From positions 62,001 to 126,000 of the forward strand of contig CBDBUX010000011.1 of the NCBI GenBank assembly GCA_965212205.1: DNA of 64,000 nt, written 5' to 3'. Origin of the DNA: JAHEJJ01 sp965212205 (lineage in GTDB: Bacteria > Bacteroidota > Bacteroidia > Flavobacteriales > Flavobacteriaceae). How positions within the stretch are numbered: the stretch's first letter is position 1; each line of letters opens with the position of its first letter. The notes beneath the pieces are model-generated. The model made no database searches and was not told the DNA's origin. It worked only from the letters and a program-made list of their open reading frames with translations. Below are positions 1 to 11,191 of this stretch, piece by piece. The position numbers and the translations under genes are program-made.

Positions 1-11
1 TAGAAGGCAAA

Positions 12-2872
<2,861 letters not shown>

Positions 2873-2880
2873 ACTAAGTT

Positions 2881-2930
2881 GTCTTTTAAAAGACTCCAGG
2901 CGCAGGGATTCTTAACCTGGCTTTTTTCTT
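2881..2930 (+). other. hairpins after 23S rRNA
   Basis: A perfect palindrome (GTCTTTTAAAAGAC, 2881-2894) is followed by CCAGG at 2896-2900 pairing with CCTGG at 2916-2920 and a T-rich run. This could be the 23S 3' processing stem or a weak terminator; the downstream 5S argues for processing or partial read-through. Confidence 0.4.
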
Positions 2931-2997
2931 TACCTTTTTCTTCCAATAGTGTTGCTACAATATGTTACGATATGTACTGCAGTCTAGCGGCTTAAAA

Positions 2998-3036
2998 TTT
3001 GGGTGGCTATGGCGACGGGGCTCACCCCTTACCATT
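2998..3036 (+). pseudogene. truncated 5S rRNA copy
   Basis: These 39 bases are identical to the first 39 bases of the complete 5S block at 3143-3181, and then the match stops. About 18 bases later (3054-3072) comes a 19-base block identical to the terminator arm that follows the complete 5S (3306-3324). This is therefore a second 5S-terminator unit whose middle has been lost. It is bracketed by a 14-base direct repeat (ATGTACTGCAGTCT at 2972-2985 and 3038-3051). It cannot make a functional 5S. Confidence 0.8.
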
Positions 3037-3145
3037 CATGTACTGCAGTCTGGAATCTTGGGGTCTTTTTTTGTCTCAACCCCAAGGGGAGCGCGTACAA
3101 AAACGCAGAAACCCTGCAGTGTAACCAGAACTAACTTAAAGATTT

Positions 3146-3252
3146 GGGTGGCTATGGCGACGGGGCTCACCCCTTACCATTCCGAACAGGGAAGTTAAGC
3201 CCGTCTGCGCCGATGGTACTGCCGATTGGTGGGAGAGTAGGCCGCCGCCTTC
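3146..3252 (+). rRNA. 5S ribosomal RNA
   Basis: Complete 5S rRNA, with the loop block CCGAACAGGGAAGTTAAG at 3182-3199 and the 3' block GGTGGGAGAGTAGG. The 5' arm GGTGGC (3147-3152) pairs with GCCGCC (3244-3249) to close helix I. It is the last gene of the rRNA operon and is followed 35 bases later by an intrinsic terminator. Confidence 0.95.
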
Positions 3253-3286
3253 GATAGAATTCGATCGTCACGTTTTACGTGATTCG

Positions 3287-3325
3287 AAAGACCGCAAGAG
3301 AAAATAATCTTGGGGTCTTTTTTTT
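3287..3325 (+). terminator. rRNA operon intrinsic terminator
   Basis: The arms 3287-3299 (AAAGACCGCAAGA) and 3308-3320 (TCTTGGGGTCTTT) pair over 12 positions with one G/G mismatch, around an 8-base loop, and lead into a run of eight T. Confidence 0.85.
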
Positions 3326-3385
3326 GATCCCTATCCTTCCAATATCCTATCGCAATAGTAAAAAAATGGAGCCTGTCCCCCAACC

Positions 3386-3443
3386 GGGGGCAAAGCCTCC
3401 TCCCCGCACACAAAAGATACACCCCCACACTGAAATAAAACAG
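3386..3443. repeat. dispersed intergenic repeat, copy D
   Basis: Most divergent of four copies of a roughly 60-base element. Shared features are GGGGGC..AA.GCC..CTCCCC, which can form a short hairpin, then an A-rich stretch with an AAGATA-like core and a CACTG block. Other copies lie at 18999-19059, 27661-27720 and 27785-27846. Confidence 0.55.
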
Positions 3444-3460
3444 CAGGGAAAATATAGAAC

Positions 3461-4927
3461 CTAGACTCTAGGCATATCACCTTCTCCCTTAAGCGGGAGT
3501 TCAGAACTCCCCATCAGAAAAGAATCGAGGTGATGTGCAGCCTGGCGGCCTTCTGAGATGGCCCAGACAATAAGGGACTGTCCCCTCCGTTGATCACCAG
3601 CAACGAATATTCCGGGAACATTTGTCTTGTAGTCTCGAACAGAGGCTTTAACATTTGTCCTGGCATCTACTTCCAGTCCAAGTTGCTCTGCTACAGCCGT
3701 TTCCGATCCGGTAAATCCTAATGCGAGCAAGACCATGTCGCATTTCCACTCTTTCTCTGTGCCTTCAATTTCCTTTAATACAGGACGTGCTCCGGGCTTT
3801 TTGATCCATTCTACTTCAACTGTTACCAGTCCTTTGAGATTCCCCTTGCTGTCACCGACGAATTTTTTGGTTGAGATACTAAAATATCGTTCCACACCCT
3901 CTTTATGGGATGAACTGGTTCTCAGCCTCATTGGCCAGAAAGGCCAGGGTTGGTCGCTGGGCCGATCTAAACCTGGCTTGCCGAGGATTTCAAAATTTGA
4001 AACAGACCTGGCCCCCTGACGGAAGGAAGTGCCTATACAATCCGAGCCTGTATCTCCACCACCTATTACAATAACATCTTTATCCGTAGCCAGAATATCC
4101 TTCTCTGAATACTTAAGACCATCTACCCTTCGATTGTTCTGACCTAAAAAATCCATGGCCTGTACGATTCCATCTAACTCGCTGCCTGGAATGGGGAGCT
4201 TTCGCCTCACCGAAGCGCCACCACAAAGCAGGATTGCATCGTATTGCTTTTTCAATTCACCGGCTTTTTTATCTACGCCGATATGAACCCCACATTTGAA
4301 AGTTATTCCTTCTTCTTTCAGAATTTCAAGTCGTCTGTCTATGATGTGCTTTTCCATCTTAAAATCCGGAATCCCGTATCGTAGGAGCCCCCCAGGTTTT
4401 TCATCTCTTTCGTATACCGTAACCATATGGCCCGCCCGGTTTAATTGTTGGGCAGCGGCCAAACCTGCAGGGCCGGAGCCAATAACAGCGACTTTTTTGC
4501 CTGTCCTTTCCTCCGGAGGTTGGGGAACAACCCAGCCTTTATCAAAAGCGGTTTCTACAATATTCTTTTCGATATTTTCGATGGAGACAGGATCTTCGTT
4601 AATCCCAAGGACGCAAGCTTCTTCACAGGGAGCCGGGCACAAACGCCCGGTAAATTCAGGGAAATTGTTCGTTGCATGGAGAATTTGTGCTGCTTTTTCC
4701 CATTTTCCCCTATAGACTGCATCATTGAAATCGGGGATTAAATTACCCAGAGGACAGCCACTGTGGCAAAAAGGTATTCCACAGTCCATGCAACGGGCTC
4801 CCTGATCTTTGAGTTCCTTTTCTTTCATCGGGATGGTAAATTCCTTAAAATGCTTCACACGTTCTGCAACGGGTGTATAAGGCTCTACCTTCCTCTTATA
4901 CTCCATAAAACCGGTTATCTTTCCCAT
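3461..4927 (-). CDS. gltD: glutamate synthase small subunit
   Basis: Beta subunit of NADPH-dependent glutamate synthase (488 aa, normal length). It takes electrons from NADPH through FAD and iron-sulfur clusters and passes them to the large subunit, which makes glutamate from glutamine and 2-oxoglutarate. Cluster-binding cysteines are seen at 46, 49, 54 and 58 and at 97, 101 and 105. The FAD Rossmann motif GSGPAGLAAA starts at 150, and a second nucleotide motif (VIGGGDTGSD) lies in the middle of the protein. It starts with ATG 7 bases after the gltB stop, so the two are co-transcribed as gltBD and translation may be coupled. Confidence 0.96.
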   Translation of the reverse strand: MGKITGFMEYKRKVEPYTPVAERVKHFKEFTIPMKEKELKDQGARCMDCGIPFCHSGCPLGNLIPDFNDAVYRGKWEKAAQILHATNNFPEFTGRLCPAPCEEACVLGINEDPVSIENIEKNIVETAFDKGWVVPQPPEERTGKKVAVIGSGPAGLAAAQQLNRAGHMVTVYERDEKPGGLLRYGIPDFKMEKHIIDRRLEILKEEGITFKCGVHIGVDKKAGELKKQYDAILLCGGASVRRKLPIPGSELDGIVQAMDFLGQNNRRVDGLKYSEKDILATDKDVIVIGGGDTGSDCIGTSFRQGARSVSNFEILGKPGLDRPSDQPWPFWPMRLRTSSSHKEGVERYFSISTKKFVGDSKGNLKGLVTVEVEWIKKPGARPVLKEIEGTEKEWKCDMVLLALGFTGSETAVAEQLGLEVDARTNVKASVRDYKTNVPGIFVAGDQRRGQSLIVWAISEGRQAAHHLDSFLMGSSELPLKGEGDMPRV

Positions 4928-4934
4928 AATTCTC

Positions 4935-7900
4935 TCAAATAGTTTCCAATTTTTCGTTTTCCAGTCTTATCAGTGCCTGCCTGTATTCTTCAGGGAAAAC
5001 CTTGACAAATTTTGGGAGATAAATTTCCCAATTCTCTAATATTTTCTGGGCCTGAGGACTATATGTCGCATTGTAGTGATTTTCAATCAGAGACCTAAGT
5101 TCATCAATGTCATTTTCCTCCTCTACATTCAATAAATTCAATGCTTGCTTATTGCACTTTCTCTCAAAATTATTATCGTGGTCTAATACATATGCTATAC
5201 CACCGCTCATTCCGGCGCCAAAATTTCGCCCCGTTTCTCCTAAAATTACAGCAACGCCCCCGGTCATATATTCACATCCGTGATCGCCAATTCCTTCCAC
5301 TACTGCCCTGGCTCCAGAATTACGCACACAAAACCGTTCACCGGCTTTACCATTGATGTACACCTCTCCTGATGTAGCTCCATATAGGGCAACATTACCA
5401 GTAATTATATTTTCATGCGGAGTTAAAGTAGAACTCTCGGGAACCTTAATAATTAATTTTGCACCTGAAAGTCCTTTTCCGAGATAGTCATTGGTAGTAC
5501 CATTTACTACCATCGTAAGACCACTTGTGGCAAAAGCGCCAAAGCTCTGCCCTGCAGAGCCGGTAAAAATGAGCTTTAAAGTATTTTCGGGCAACCCTTT
5601 AGCACCATAGTTCTTCGAGATCTCATTACTAATTATAGCTCCCACCGCTCTGTCTGTATTCCTGATAGGGAATTCAAGTACCGTCTTTTCTTTTCTGAAT
5701 AAGCCGGGATGGGCCTTTGCAATTATCTCAAATTCTATGGAATTCTCAACCTTGTGCAATTGCGTTTCGGTATTGCATAGCTTTGTTCCTTGTGGAACTT
5801 CTATTTGATGTAGGATAGGTGATAGATCTAATCCCCTGGCCTTATAATGTTCTATAGCTTTGTTTCGGTCTAATTTCTCAACCTGGCCCACCATTTCCTT
5901 AACCGTTCTAAACCCTAATTGGGCCATGATTTCCCGAAGTTCCTGTGCTATAAAATACATGTAGTTCACTACATGTTCAGGTTTCCCTTCAAATTTCTTT
6001 CTGAGTTCCGGATTTTGCGTCGCGATGCCCACCGGACAGGTGTTCAAATGACAAACTCGCATCATAATGCAGCCGGATGCTACCAGAGGAGCAGTGGCAA
6101 ATCCGAATTCTTCGGCTCCAAGGAGACAGGCAATGGCCACGTCCCTTCCGGTCTTAAGCTGACCATCGCACTCCAGAACCACCCTGTTTCTCAAATCGTT
6201 CAATACCAGGGTTTGCTGGGCCTCTGCAATACCCAATTCCCATGGTAAGCCAGCGTGCTTCAGAGAAGTTAAAGGAGAGGCTCCGGTACCCCCATCATGT
6301 CCGGAGATTAGGATAACATCTGCTTTTGCCTTAGAAACACCAGCGGCCACAGTTCCTACACCCACTTCAGAAACAAGCTTTACATTAATACGTGCTTCAC
6401 GATTAGCCGATTTAAGGTCATAGATCAATTGTGAAAGATCTTCAATCGAATAAATATCATGATGAGGCGGTGGAGAAATAAGTCCGACATAAGGCGTAGA
6501 ATTCCTGGTCTTGGCGATATACGGATTTACCTTAGGTCCTGGCAGTTGTCCGCCTTCGCCTGGTTTTGCCCCCTGTGCCATCTTGATCTGTATCTCCCGG
6601 GCATTGGTCAGATAATTGGAGGTAACGCCAAAGCGGCCTGAAGCGACCTGCTTTATGGCACTATTCTTCCAATCGCCGGACTCGTTTTTGTAAAAACGTT
6701 CGGCATCTTCTCCTCCTTCACCAGAATTACTTTTTCCTCCAAGCCGATTCATGGCCACCGCCAGATTTTCGTGTGCTTCTTTACTAATAGATCCGTAAGA
6801 CATGGCTCCTGTTTTAAATCGCTTTACAATTTCAGTCCAGGGTTCTACTTCCTCCAGTGGTATGGGATCGAAATTGGAGAATTGGAACAAGCCTCTGATT
6901 GTCATTAGGTGTTTGGATTGCTCATTGACCATCTCAGCGAATTCCTTATAGGTGCCAGGTTCATTATTACGAACCGCCTTTTGCAGTTTAGCAATGGACA
7001 CAGGATTGAACATATGAACTTCTCCATCTCTTCTCCATCGGTATTCCCCACCTATTTCCAGATCCAGATTGGCAGCGACATGTTGCCTTTTAAAAGCTTT
7101 TTGATGTCTCTTGGCAATTTCTTTCTCTATTTCGTATAGCCCAATGCCTTCCAGTCGTGTTGGAGTATTCGGGAAATATTTATCTACCACTTTGGTATTG
7201 ATTCCTAAACACTCAAACAACTGCGATCCCCGGTAGGAATTAAGCGTCGAAACGCCCATCTTATTCATTACTTTCAATATACCTATACCGATCGCTTTGT
7301 TGTAATTCTGGATGGCTTCCTCGAAACTAAATTCCGTAATATCCTGTTCTTCGATCTGCTCTGCAATAATTTCATTGACCAGGTAAGGATTTATCGCACT
7401 GGCACCAAAGCCAAACAGGCATGCAAAATGATGAACTTCCCGGGGTTCTGCCGATTCTATGATGATACTGAGTTTTGATCTTTTGCCCATTTTCTGAAGA
7501 CCACTATTTACGTAAGCACAGGCCAGCAACGCCGGAATTGGAGCTTTGTTCTCATCGCTGCCCCTATCCGACAGGATGATAATATTGGTGCCTTCATCTA
7601 TAGAACGTACAGCTTGTTGTAATACTTCCTCCAGGGCCTCCTCCAAAGCATTATGACCACGAATGATGTTATAGAGAATGGATATGGATACTACCTTATA
7701 ATCCGGGCTCCTGTCGTGATTTTTGATTTTATCCAGATCTTCTTTGGAGATCACCGGATTTTGAATTTTCAACTTCTTGCAATGCAATTCCGTAAATTCA
7801 AATATATTGTGATCACTGCCCAGTGTAAGGCTAATATCTGTCACCAGCTCTTCTCTTATTCCATCCAGCGGCGGATTCGTCACCTGTGCAAACAATTGTT

Positions 7901-9443
7901 TAAAATAGTTATAGATCAGCTGAGGCCTTTCCGAAAGTACGGCAATAGGAGTATCCGATCCCATTGAACCGATCGGCTCTTTGGCCTTTTTACCCATAGG
8001 AAGAATTATCGTATTAATATCTTCGAGGGTATAACCAAAAATCGCTTTGCGCTTTTCAAGGGATTCTTCATCCAGGAACAATGGACAGTCGCGATAAGGG
8101 ATGTCTCTTAAATGCACCAGGTTTTTATCCAACCATTTTTTATAAGGGTATTTTGCGGCTATTGTTTCTTTAATTTCTTCGTCATTTACAATACGACCTT
8201 CTTCCATATTGACAAGGAACATTTTACCAGGTTCCAGACGGCCGTGGAGTTCTATGTTGGCAGGATCCAGGTCCAATACACCGGTTTCGGAAGACATAAC
8301 CACATATCCATCTTTTGTTACCGAATAGCGTGAGGGTCTGAGTCCGTTGCGGTCTAATACGGCACCGATATAACTGCCGTCGGTAAAGGGAATAGAAGCC
8401 GGCCCGTCCCAGGGTTCCATAAGACAAGAATGGTACTCATAAAAGGCACTTTTTGTTTCTGACATATCTGGGTTCTTCTCCCAGGCTTCCGGAACCAGAA
8501 TCATCATGACCTCAGGAAGCGATCTTCCGGTCATCAAAAGAAGCTCCACTACCATATCCATAGTGGCCGAATCTGATTTAGCAGGAAGGATTACGGGAAG
8601 TATATTTTTAATATCCTCTCCAAACAGGTCACTTTGTAACAGACCCTCGCGGGAACTCATTCTCGATATATTGCCTCTGAGGGTATTGATCTCACCATTG
8701 TGGCACATATATCTGAAAGGTTGCGCTAAATCCCAGGTGGGAAAGGTATTGGTAGAAAACCTTTGATGTACGAGGGCCAAACGAGTTACCACCCTTGGGT
8801 CCATAAGATCCTTATAGTAGAGTTTTATATCCTGTGGCTGTAAAAGGCCTTTAAAGATGATAATCTTGGTAGATAGGCTGGGTAGATAGAAAAATTTGCT
8901 TTCAGATAACTTAGAGCCATAAATGGAGTGTTCGCTAATCTTTCTTGCGATGAAAAGCTTGATGTTGAAATCCTTGACTTCTTGATTACTATCTGCCCTG
9001 CCAATGAAAACTTGCTTTACAAAAGGCTCTGTTTCCGAAGCCATTCTTCCGGGAACTGTTTTATTTACAGGTACATCTCTCCATCCTAAAAGTTTAAGTC
9101 CCTGGTTTTCTATGTTCTTTTCAAATTCTTCTATACAGTAATTTCTCTGATTTTCTTTTTGTGGTAGAAAAACATTGCCCACGGCATAAGACCCAGGGTC
9201 AGGCAGTTTAAAATTGCAGACTTCAGAAAAGAACTCATGTGGAATATCGATTAAAATTCCAGCACCATCACCGGTTTTACCATCTGCACTTACCGCACCT
9301 CTGTGTTCCAGTTTAACTAGAATCTCCAACGCCTTGTGGATAATGTCGTTCGACTTCTTGCCTTTCAGGCTACAAATAAAGCCGGCACCACAATTATCGT
9401 GTTCAAATTCAGGCAAATACAAGCCTTGCTTCTTCAATTTCAT
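4935..9443 (-). CDS. gltB: glutamate synthase large subunit
   Basis: Alpha subunit (1502 aa, usual length). The N-terminal class II glutamine amidotransferase domain has its nucleophile at Cys18 (DNCGAGF), which implies removal of a short propeptide. The central and FMN-binding synthase domains follow, with a [3Fe-4S] cysteine cluster near residues 1120-1135 (VCHLNTCPVG). A C-terminal GXGXG beta-helix lies at roughly 1290-1420. Ammonia from glutamine is channelled to 2-oxoglutarate at the FMN site. First gene of gltBD. A perfect inverted repeat (9446-9464) sits immediately before the ATG and may regulate it. Confidence 0.97.
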   Translation of the reverse strand: MKLKKQGLYLPEFEHDNCGAGFICSLKGKKSNDIIHKALEILVKLEHRGAVSADGKTGDGAGILIDIPHEFFSEVCNFKLPDPGSYAVGNVFLPQKENQRNYCIEEFEKNIENQGLKLLGWRDVPVNKTVPGRMASETEPFVKQVFIGRADSNQEVKDFNIKLFIARKISEHSIYGSKLSESKFFYLPSLSTKIIIFKGLLQPQDIKLYYKDLMDPRVVTRLALVHQRFSTNTFPTWDLAQPFRYMCHNGEINTLRGNISRMSSREGLLQSDLFGEDIKNILPVILPAKSDSATMDMVVELLLMTGRSLPEVMMILVPEAWEKNPDMSETKSAFYEYHSCLMEPWDGPASIPFTDGSYIGAVLDRNGLRPSRYSVTKDGYVVMSSETGVLDLDPANIELHGRLEPGKMFLVNMEEGRIVNDEEIKETIAAKYPYKKWLDKNLVHLRDIPYRDCPLFLDEESLEKRKAIFGYTLEDINTIILPMGKKAKEPIGSMGSDTPIAVLSERPQLIYNYFKQLFAQVTNPPLDGIREELVTDISLTLGSDHNIFEFTELHCKKLKIQNPVISKEDLDKIKNHDRSPDYKVVSISILYNIIRGHNALEEALEEVLQQAVRSIDEGTNIIILSDRGSDENKAPIPALLACAYVNSGLQKMGKRSKLSIIIESAEPREVHHFACLFGFGASAINPYLVNEIIAEQIEEQDITEFSFEEAIQNYNKAIGIGILKVMNKMGVSTLNSYRGSQLFECLGINTKVVDKYFPNTPTRLEGIGLYEIEKEIAKRHQKAFKRQHVAANLDLEIGGEYRWRRDGEVHMFNPVSIAKLQKAVRNNEPGTYKEFAEMVNEQSKHLMTIRGLFQFSNFDPIPLEEVEPWTEIVKRFKTGAMSYGSISKEAHENLAVAMNRLGGKSNSGEGGEDAERFYKNESGDWKNSAIKQVASGRFGVTSNYLTNAREIQIKMAQGAKPGEGGQLPGPKVNPYIAKTRNSTPYVGLISPPPHHDIYSIEDLSQLIYDLKSANREARINVKLVSEVGVGTVAAGVSKAKADVILISGHDGGTGASPLTSLKHAGLPWELGIAEAQQTLVLNDLRNRVVLECDGQLKTGRDVAIACLLGAEEFGFATAPLVASGCIMMRVCHLNTCPVGIATQNPELRKKFEGKPEHVVNYMYFIAQELREIMAQLGFRTVKEMVGQVEKLDRNKAIEHYKARGLDLSPILHQIEVPQGTKLCNTETQLHKVENSIEFEIIAKAHPGLFRKEKTVLEFPIRNTDRAVGAIISNEISKNYGAKGLPENTLKLIFTGSAGQSFGAFATSGLTMVVNGTTNDYLGKGLSGAKLIIKVPESSTLTPHENIITGNVALYGATSGEVYINGKAGERFCVRNSGARAVVEGIGDHGCEYMTGGVAVILGETGRNFGAGMSGGIAYVLDHDNNFERKCNKQALNLLNVEEENDIDELRSLIENHYNATYSPQAQKILENWEIYLPKFVKVFPEEYRQALIRLENEKLETI

Positions 9444-9445
9444 AC

Positions 9446-9464
9446 TTTGAGAAATTTTCTCAAA
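9446..9464. promoter_or_regulatory. inverted repeat at gltB start
   Basis: TTTGAGAAA-T-TTTCTCAAA is a perfect 9-base inverted repeat ending 2 bases before the gltB start codon. It overlaps a possible minus-strand -7 box (TATTTTTG, 9461-9468). TTTGAGAAA recurs at 9554-9562. This is a candidate operator for gltBD; the binding protein is unknown. Confidence 0.45.
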
Positions 9465-9770
9465 AATATCAATTCAACTGACAAATATGTAGGTATTGTA
9501 TAATAAGTGTAATATAAATTCAGCGTCGGCAATAAAATGTTAAATATTACGCAATTTGAGAAAATTTTATATCAGAAATTGGCAAATTGATAATTGTAAT
9601 TATGTAAAACAGCACAGATCAGACAAATATCGGGGGTGTTATCTATCTGCGTAAGTAAGGTGGCTGAATATGGCCCAAAACAGAAAACTATTGGTATTGT
9701 GATTGATAAATTATGGAAGACACCCCCTTTTTTAGAGGGGTATGTAGGGGGTATTCGATTTCAAAATGAT
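9465..9770. other. gene-free gap between gltB and acyl-CoA dehydrogenase
   Basis: AT-rich, with no convincing coding frame. It holds the gltB upstream region and, at 9722-9752, an inverted repeat (ACCCCCT...AGGGGGT) that may end transcription of the acyl-CoA dehydrogenase gene; its T-run is poor. Confidence 0.5.
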
Positions 9771-10913
9771 TTAATTGTCGAGAATACTTCTCGAAATCAC
9801 GATCTTTTGGATCTCTGAGGTGCCTTCATAAATCTGTGTGATTTTCGCATCCCTCATTAATCGCTCTACATGATATTCTTTTACGAAGCCGTTTCCACCA
9901 AAGATCTGCACTGCCTCAACGGTGGTTTCCATAGCTACTTGTGACGCATATAATTTTGCCATCGCACCAGATAATGCATAATCATCGCCATTGTCTTTAT
10001 CCCATGCCGACTTGTATACAAGGTGCCTGGCGGCCTCTATCTGGGTATGCATATCCGCAAGTTTAAATGCGATGGCCTGATGATTGGCGATTTCGGTACC
10101 GAATGCTTTTCTTTCCAGAGAGTATTTTTTAGCCAACTCATAGGCACCTGCAGCAATGCCCAGCGCCTGTGCAGCAATACCAATACGGCCTCCGGCCAGG
10201 GTCTTCATCGCAAATTTAAACCCAAAACCATCTTCACCCAACCGATTCTCTTTAGGGACTTTAACATCGTTGAAAATCAGTGAATGTGTATCACTGCCGC
10301 GTATACCAAGTTTGTTTTCTTTAGGGCCGATTTCGAATCCCTCGGCCCCTTTTTCCACAAGCAGGGCATTTATTCCTCTATGTCCTTTATCGATATCAGT
10401 TTGAGCAATGACCATATAGACATCAGCGGAGCTCCCATTAGTGATCCAGTTTTTTGTTCCGTTAAGCACATAGTGATCTCCTTTATCGAATGCCGTAGTC
10501 TTTTGCGAAGTTGCATCACTACCTGCTTCGGGTTCAGAGAGGCAGAATGCTCCCAGGATCTCACCTGTAGACAGCCTGGTAAGGTATTTCTCTTTCTGTT
10601 CTTCTGTACCATAAGTTTCAAGGCCCCAGCATACCAGAGAATTATTAACTGAAACAATTACCGAGGCAGAAGCATCAATTTTAGACAGTTCCTCCATGGT
10701 TAAAACATAGGAAAGAGTGTCAAGGCCGCTACCTCCGTATTTAGGATCTACCATCATCCCTAAAAATCCAAGTTCTCCCATTTTCCCGATGAGTTCTTTT
10801 GGAAATTTTTGTACTTCGTCACGTTCAATAACCCCGGGTAATAATTCGATATTGGCAAAATCTCTTGCTGCTTGCCGGATCATTTGTTGTTCTTCGGTCA
10901 GTTTATAGTCCAT
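9771..10913 (-). CDS. short-chain-type acyl-CoA dehydrogenase
   Basis: FAD flavoprotein (380 aa) that introduces the alpha,beta double bond in acyl-CoA in beta-oxidation or branched amino-acid breakdown. The family signature CLSEPEAGSDA lies in the middle. The catalytic glutamate is in QIYEGTSEIQ (about residue 363), the position used by butyryl/short-chain enzymes. The start was set at the ATG (MDYKLTEEQQ); a TTG five codons upstream is in frame but less likely. Its promoter carries a CRP/FNR-like site (10969-10982) at the fixed distance from a perfect TATATTTG box, with no -33 TTG. The exact substrate cannot be told. Confidence 0.93.
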   Translation of the reverse strand: MDYKLTEEQQMIRQAARDFANIELLPGVIERDEVQKFPKELIGKMGELGFLGMMVDPKYGGSGLDTLSYVLTMEELSKIDASASVIVSVNNSLVCWGLETYGTEEQKEKYLTRLSTGEILGAFCLSEPEAGSDATSQKTTAFDKGDHYVLNGTKNWITNGSSADVYMVIAQTDIDKGHRGINALLVEKGAEGFEIGPKENKLGIRGSDTHSLIFNDVKVPKENRLGEDGFGFKFAMKTLAGGRIGIAAQALGIAAGAYELAKKYSLERKAFGTEIANHQAIAFKLADMHTQIEAARHLVYKSAWDKDNGDDYALSGAMAKLYASQVAMETTVEAVQIFGGNGFVKEYHVERLMRDAKITQIYEGTSEIQKIVISRSILDN

Positions 10914-10938
10914 CTGGTATTGTTTCAAAGTATTCCTG

Positions 10939-10982
10939 CAAATATAAGGGGTTCAAGGAGATATTTTTATGAGAAGAATCAT
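10939..10982 (-). promoter_or_regulatory. CRP/FNR-like site and -7 box for acyl-CoA dehydrogenase
   Basis: The operator ATGAG-AAGA-ATCAT is at 10969-10982 (9 of 10 consensus positions). On the minus strand the box TATATTTG is at 10939-10946. Centre-to-box distance is 29.5, as in the stress island. No TTG at -33. Confidence 0.6.
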
Positions 10983-11191
10983 AAATAGAGAAGATTACAA
11001 GACCGTAGATTTATCTAATATTAAAAATCCTCATTTGCCGGAGAAACTATCATAAAATTGCCCGTCAATATTTATATATTTGTTTGTCTACGATTTTTCA
11101 ATTGTAATCTAAATTTTTATGTGGCAGCATTAGCTTAATTCCAAAGAGGTATAGAATTACTGTGGCGGTTGTCAAAAACTGGTAAAAAAGA

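Noticed and set aside
9636..9818. A 60-codon plus-strand frame between gltB and acyl-CoA dehydrogenase
   Set aside because: It runs into the dehydrogenase gene antisense, has no family signal and poor codon character.
11075..11082. TATATTTG as a standard promoter for the amino-acid dehydrogenase
   Set aside because: The nearest TTG (11058-11060) is only 14 bases away instead of 19; it may still be used, but this cannot be supported.
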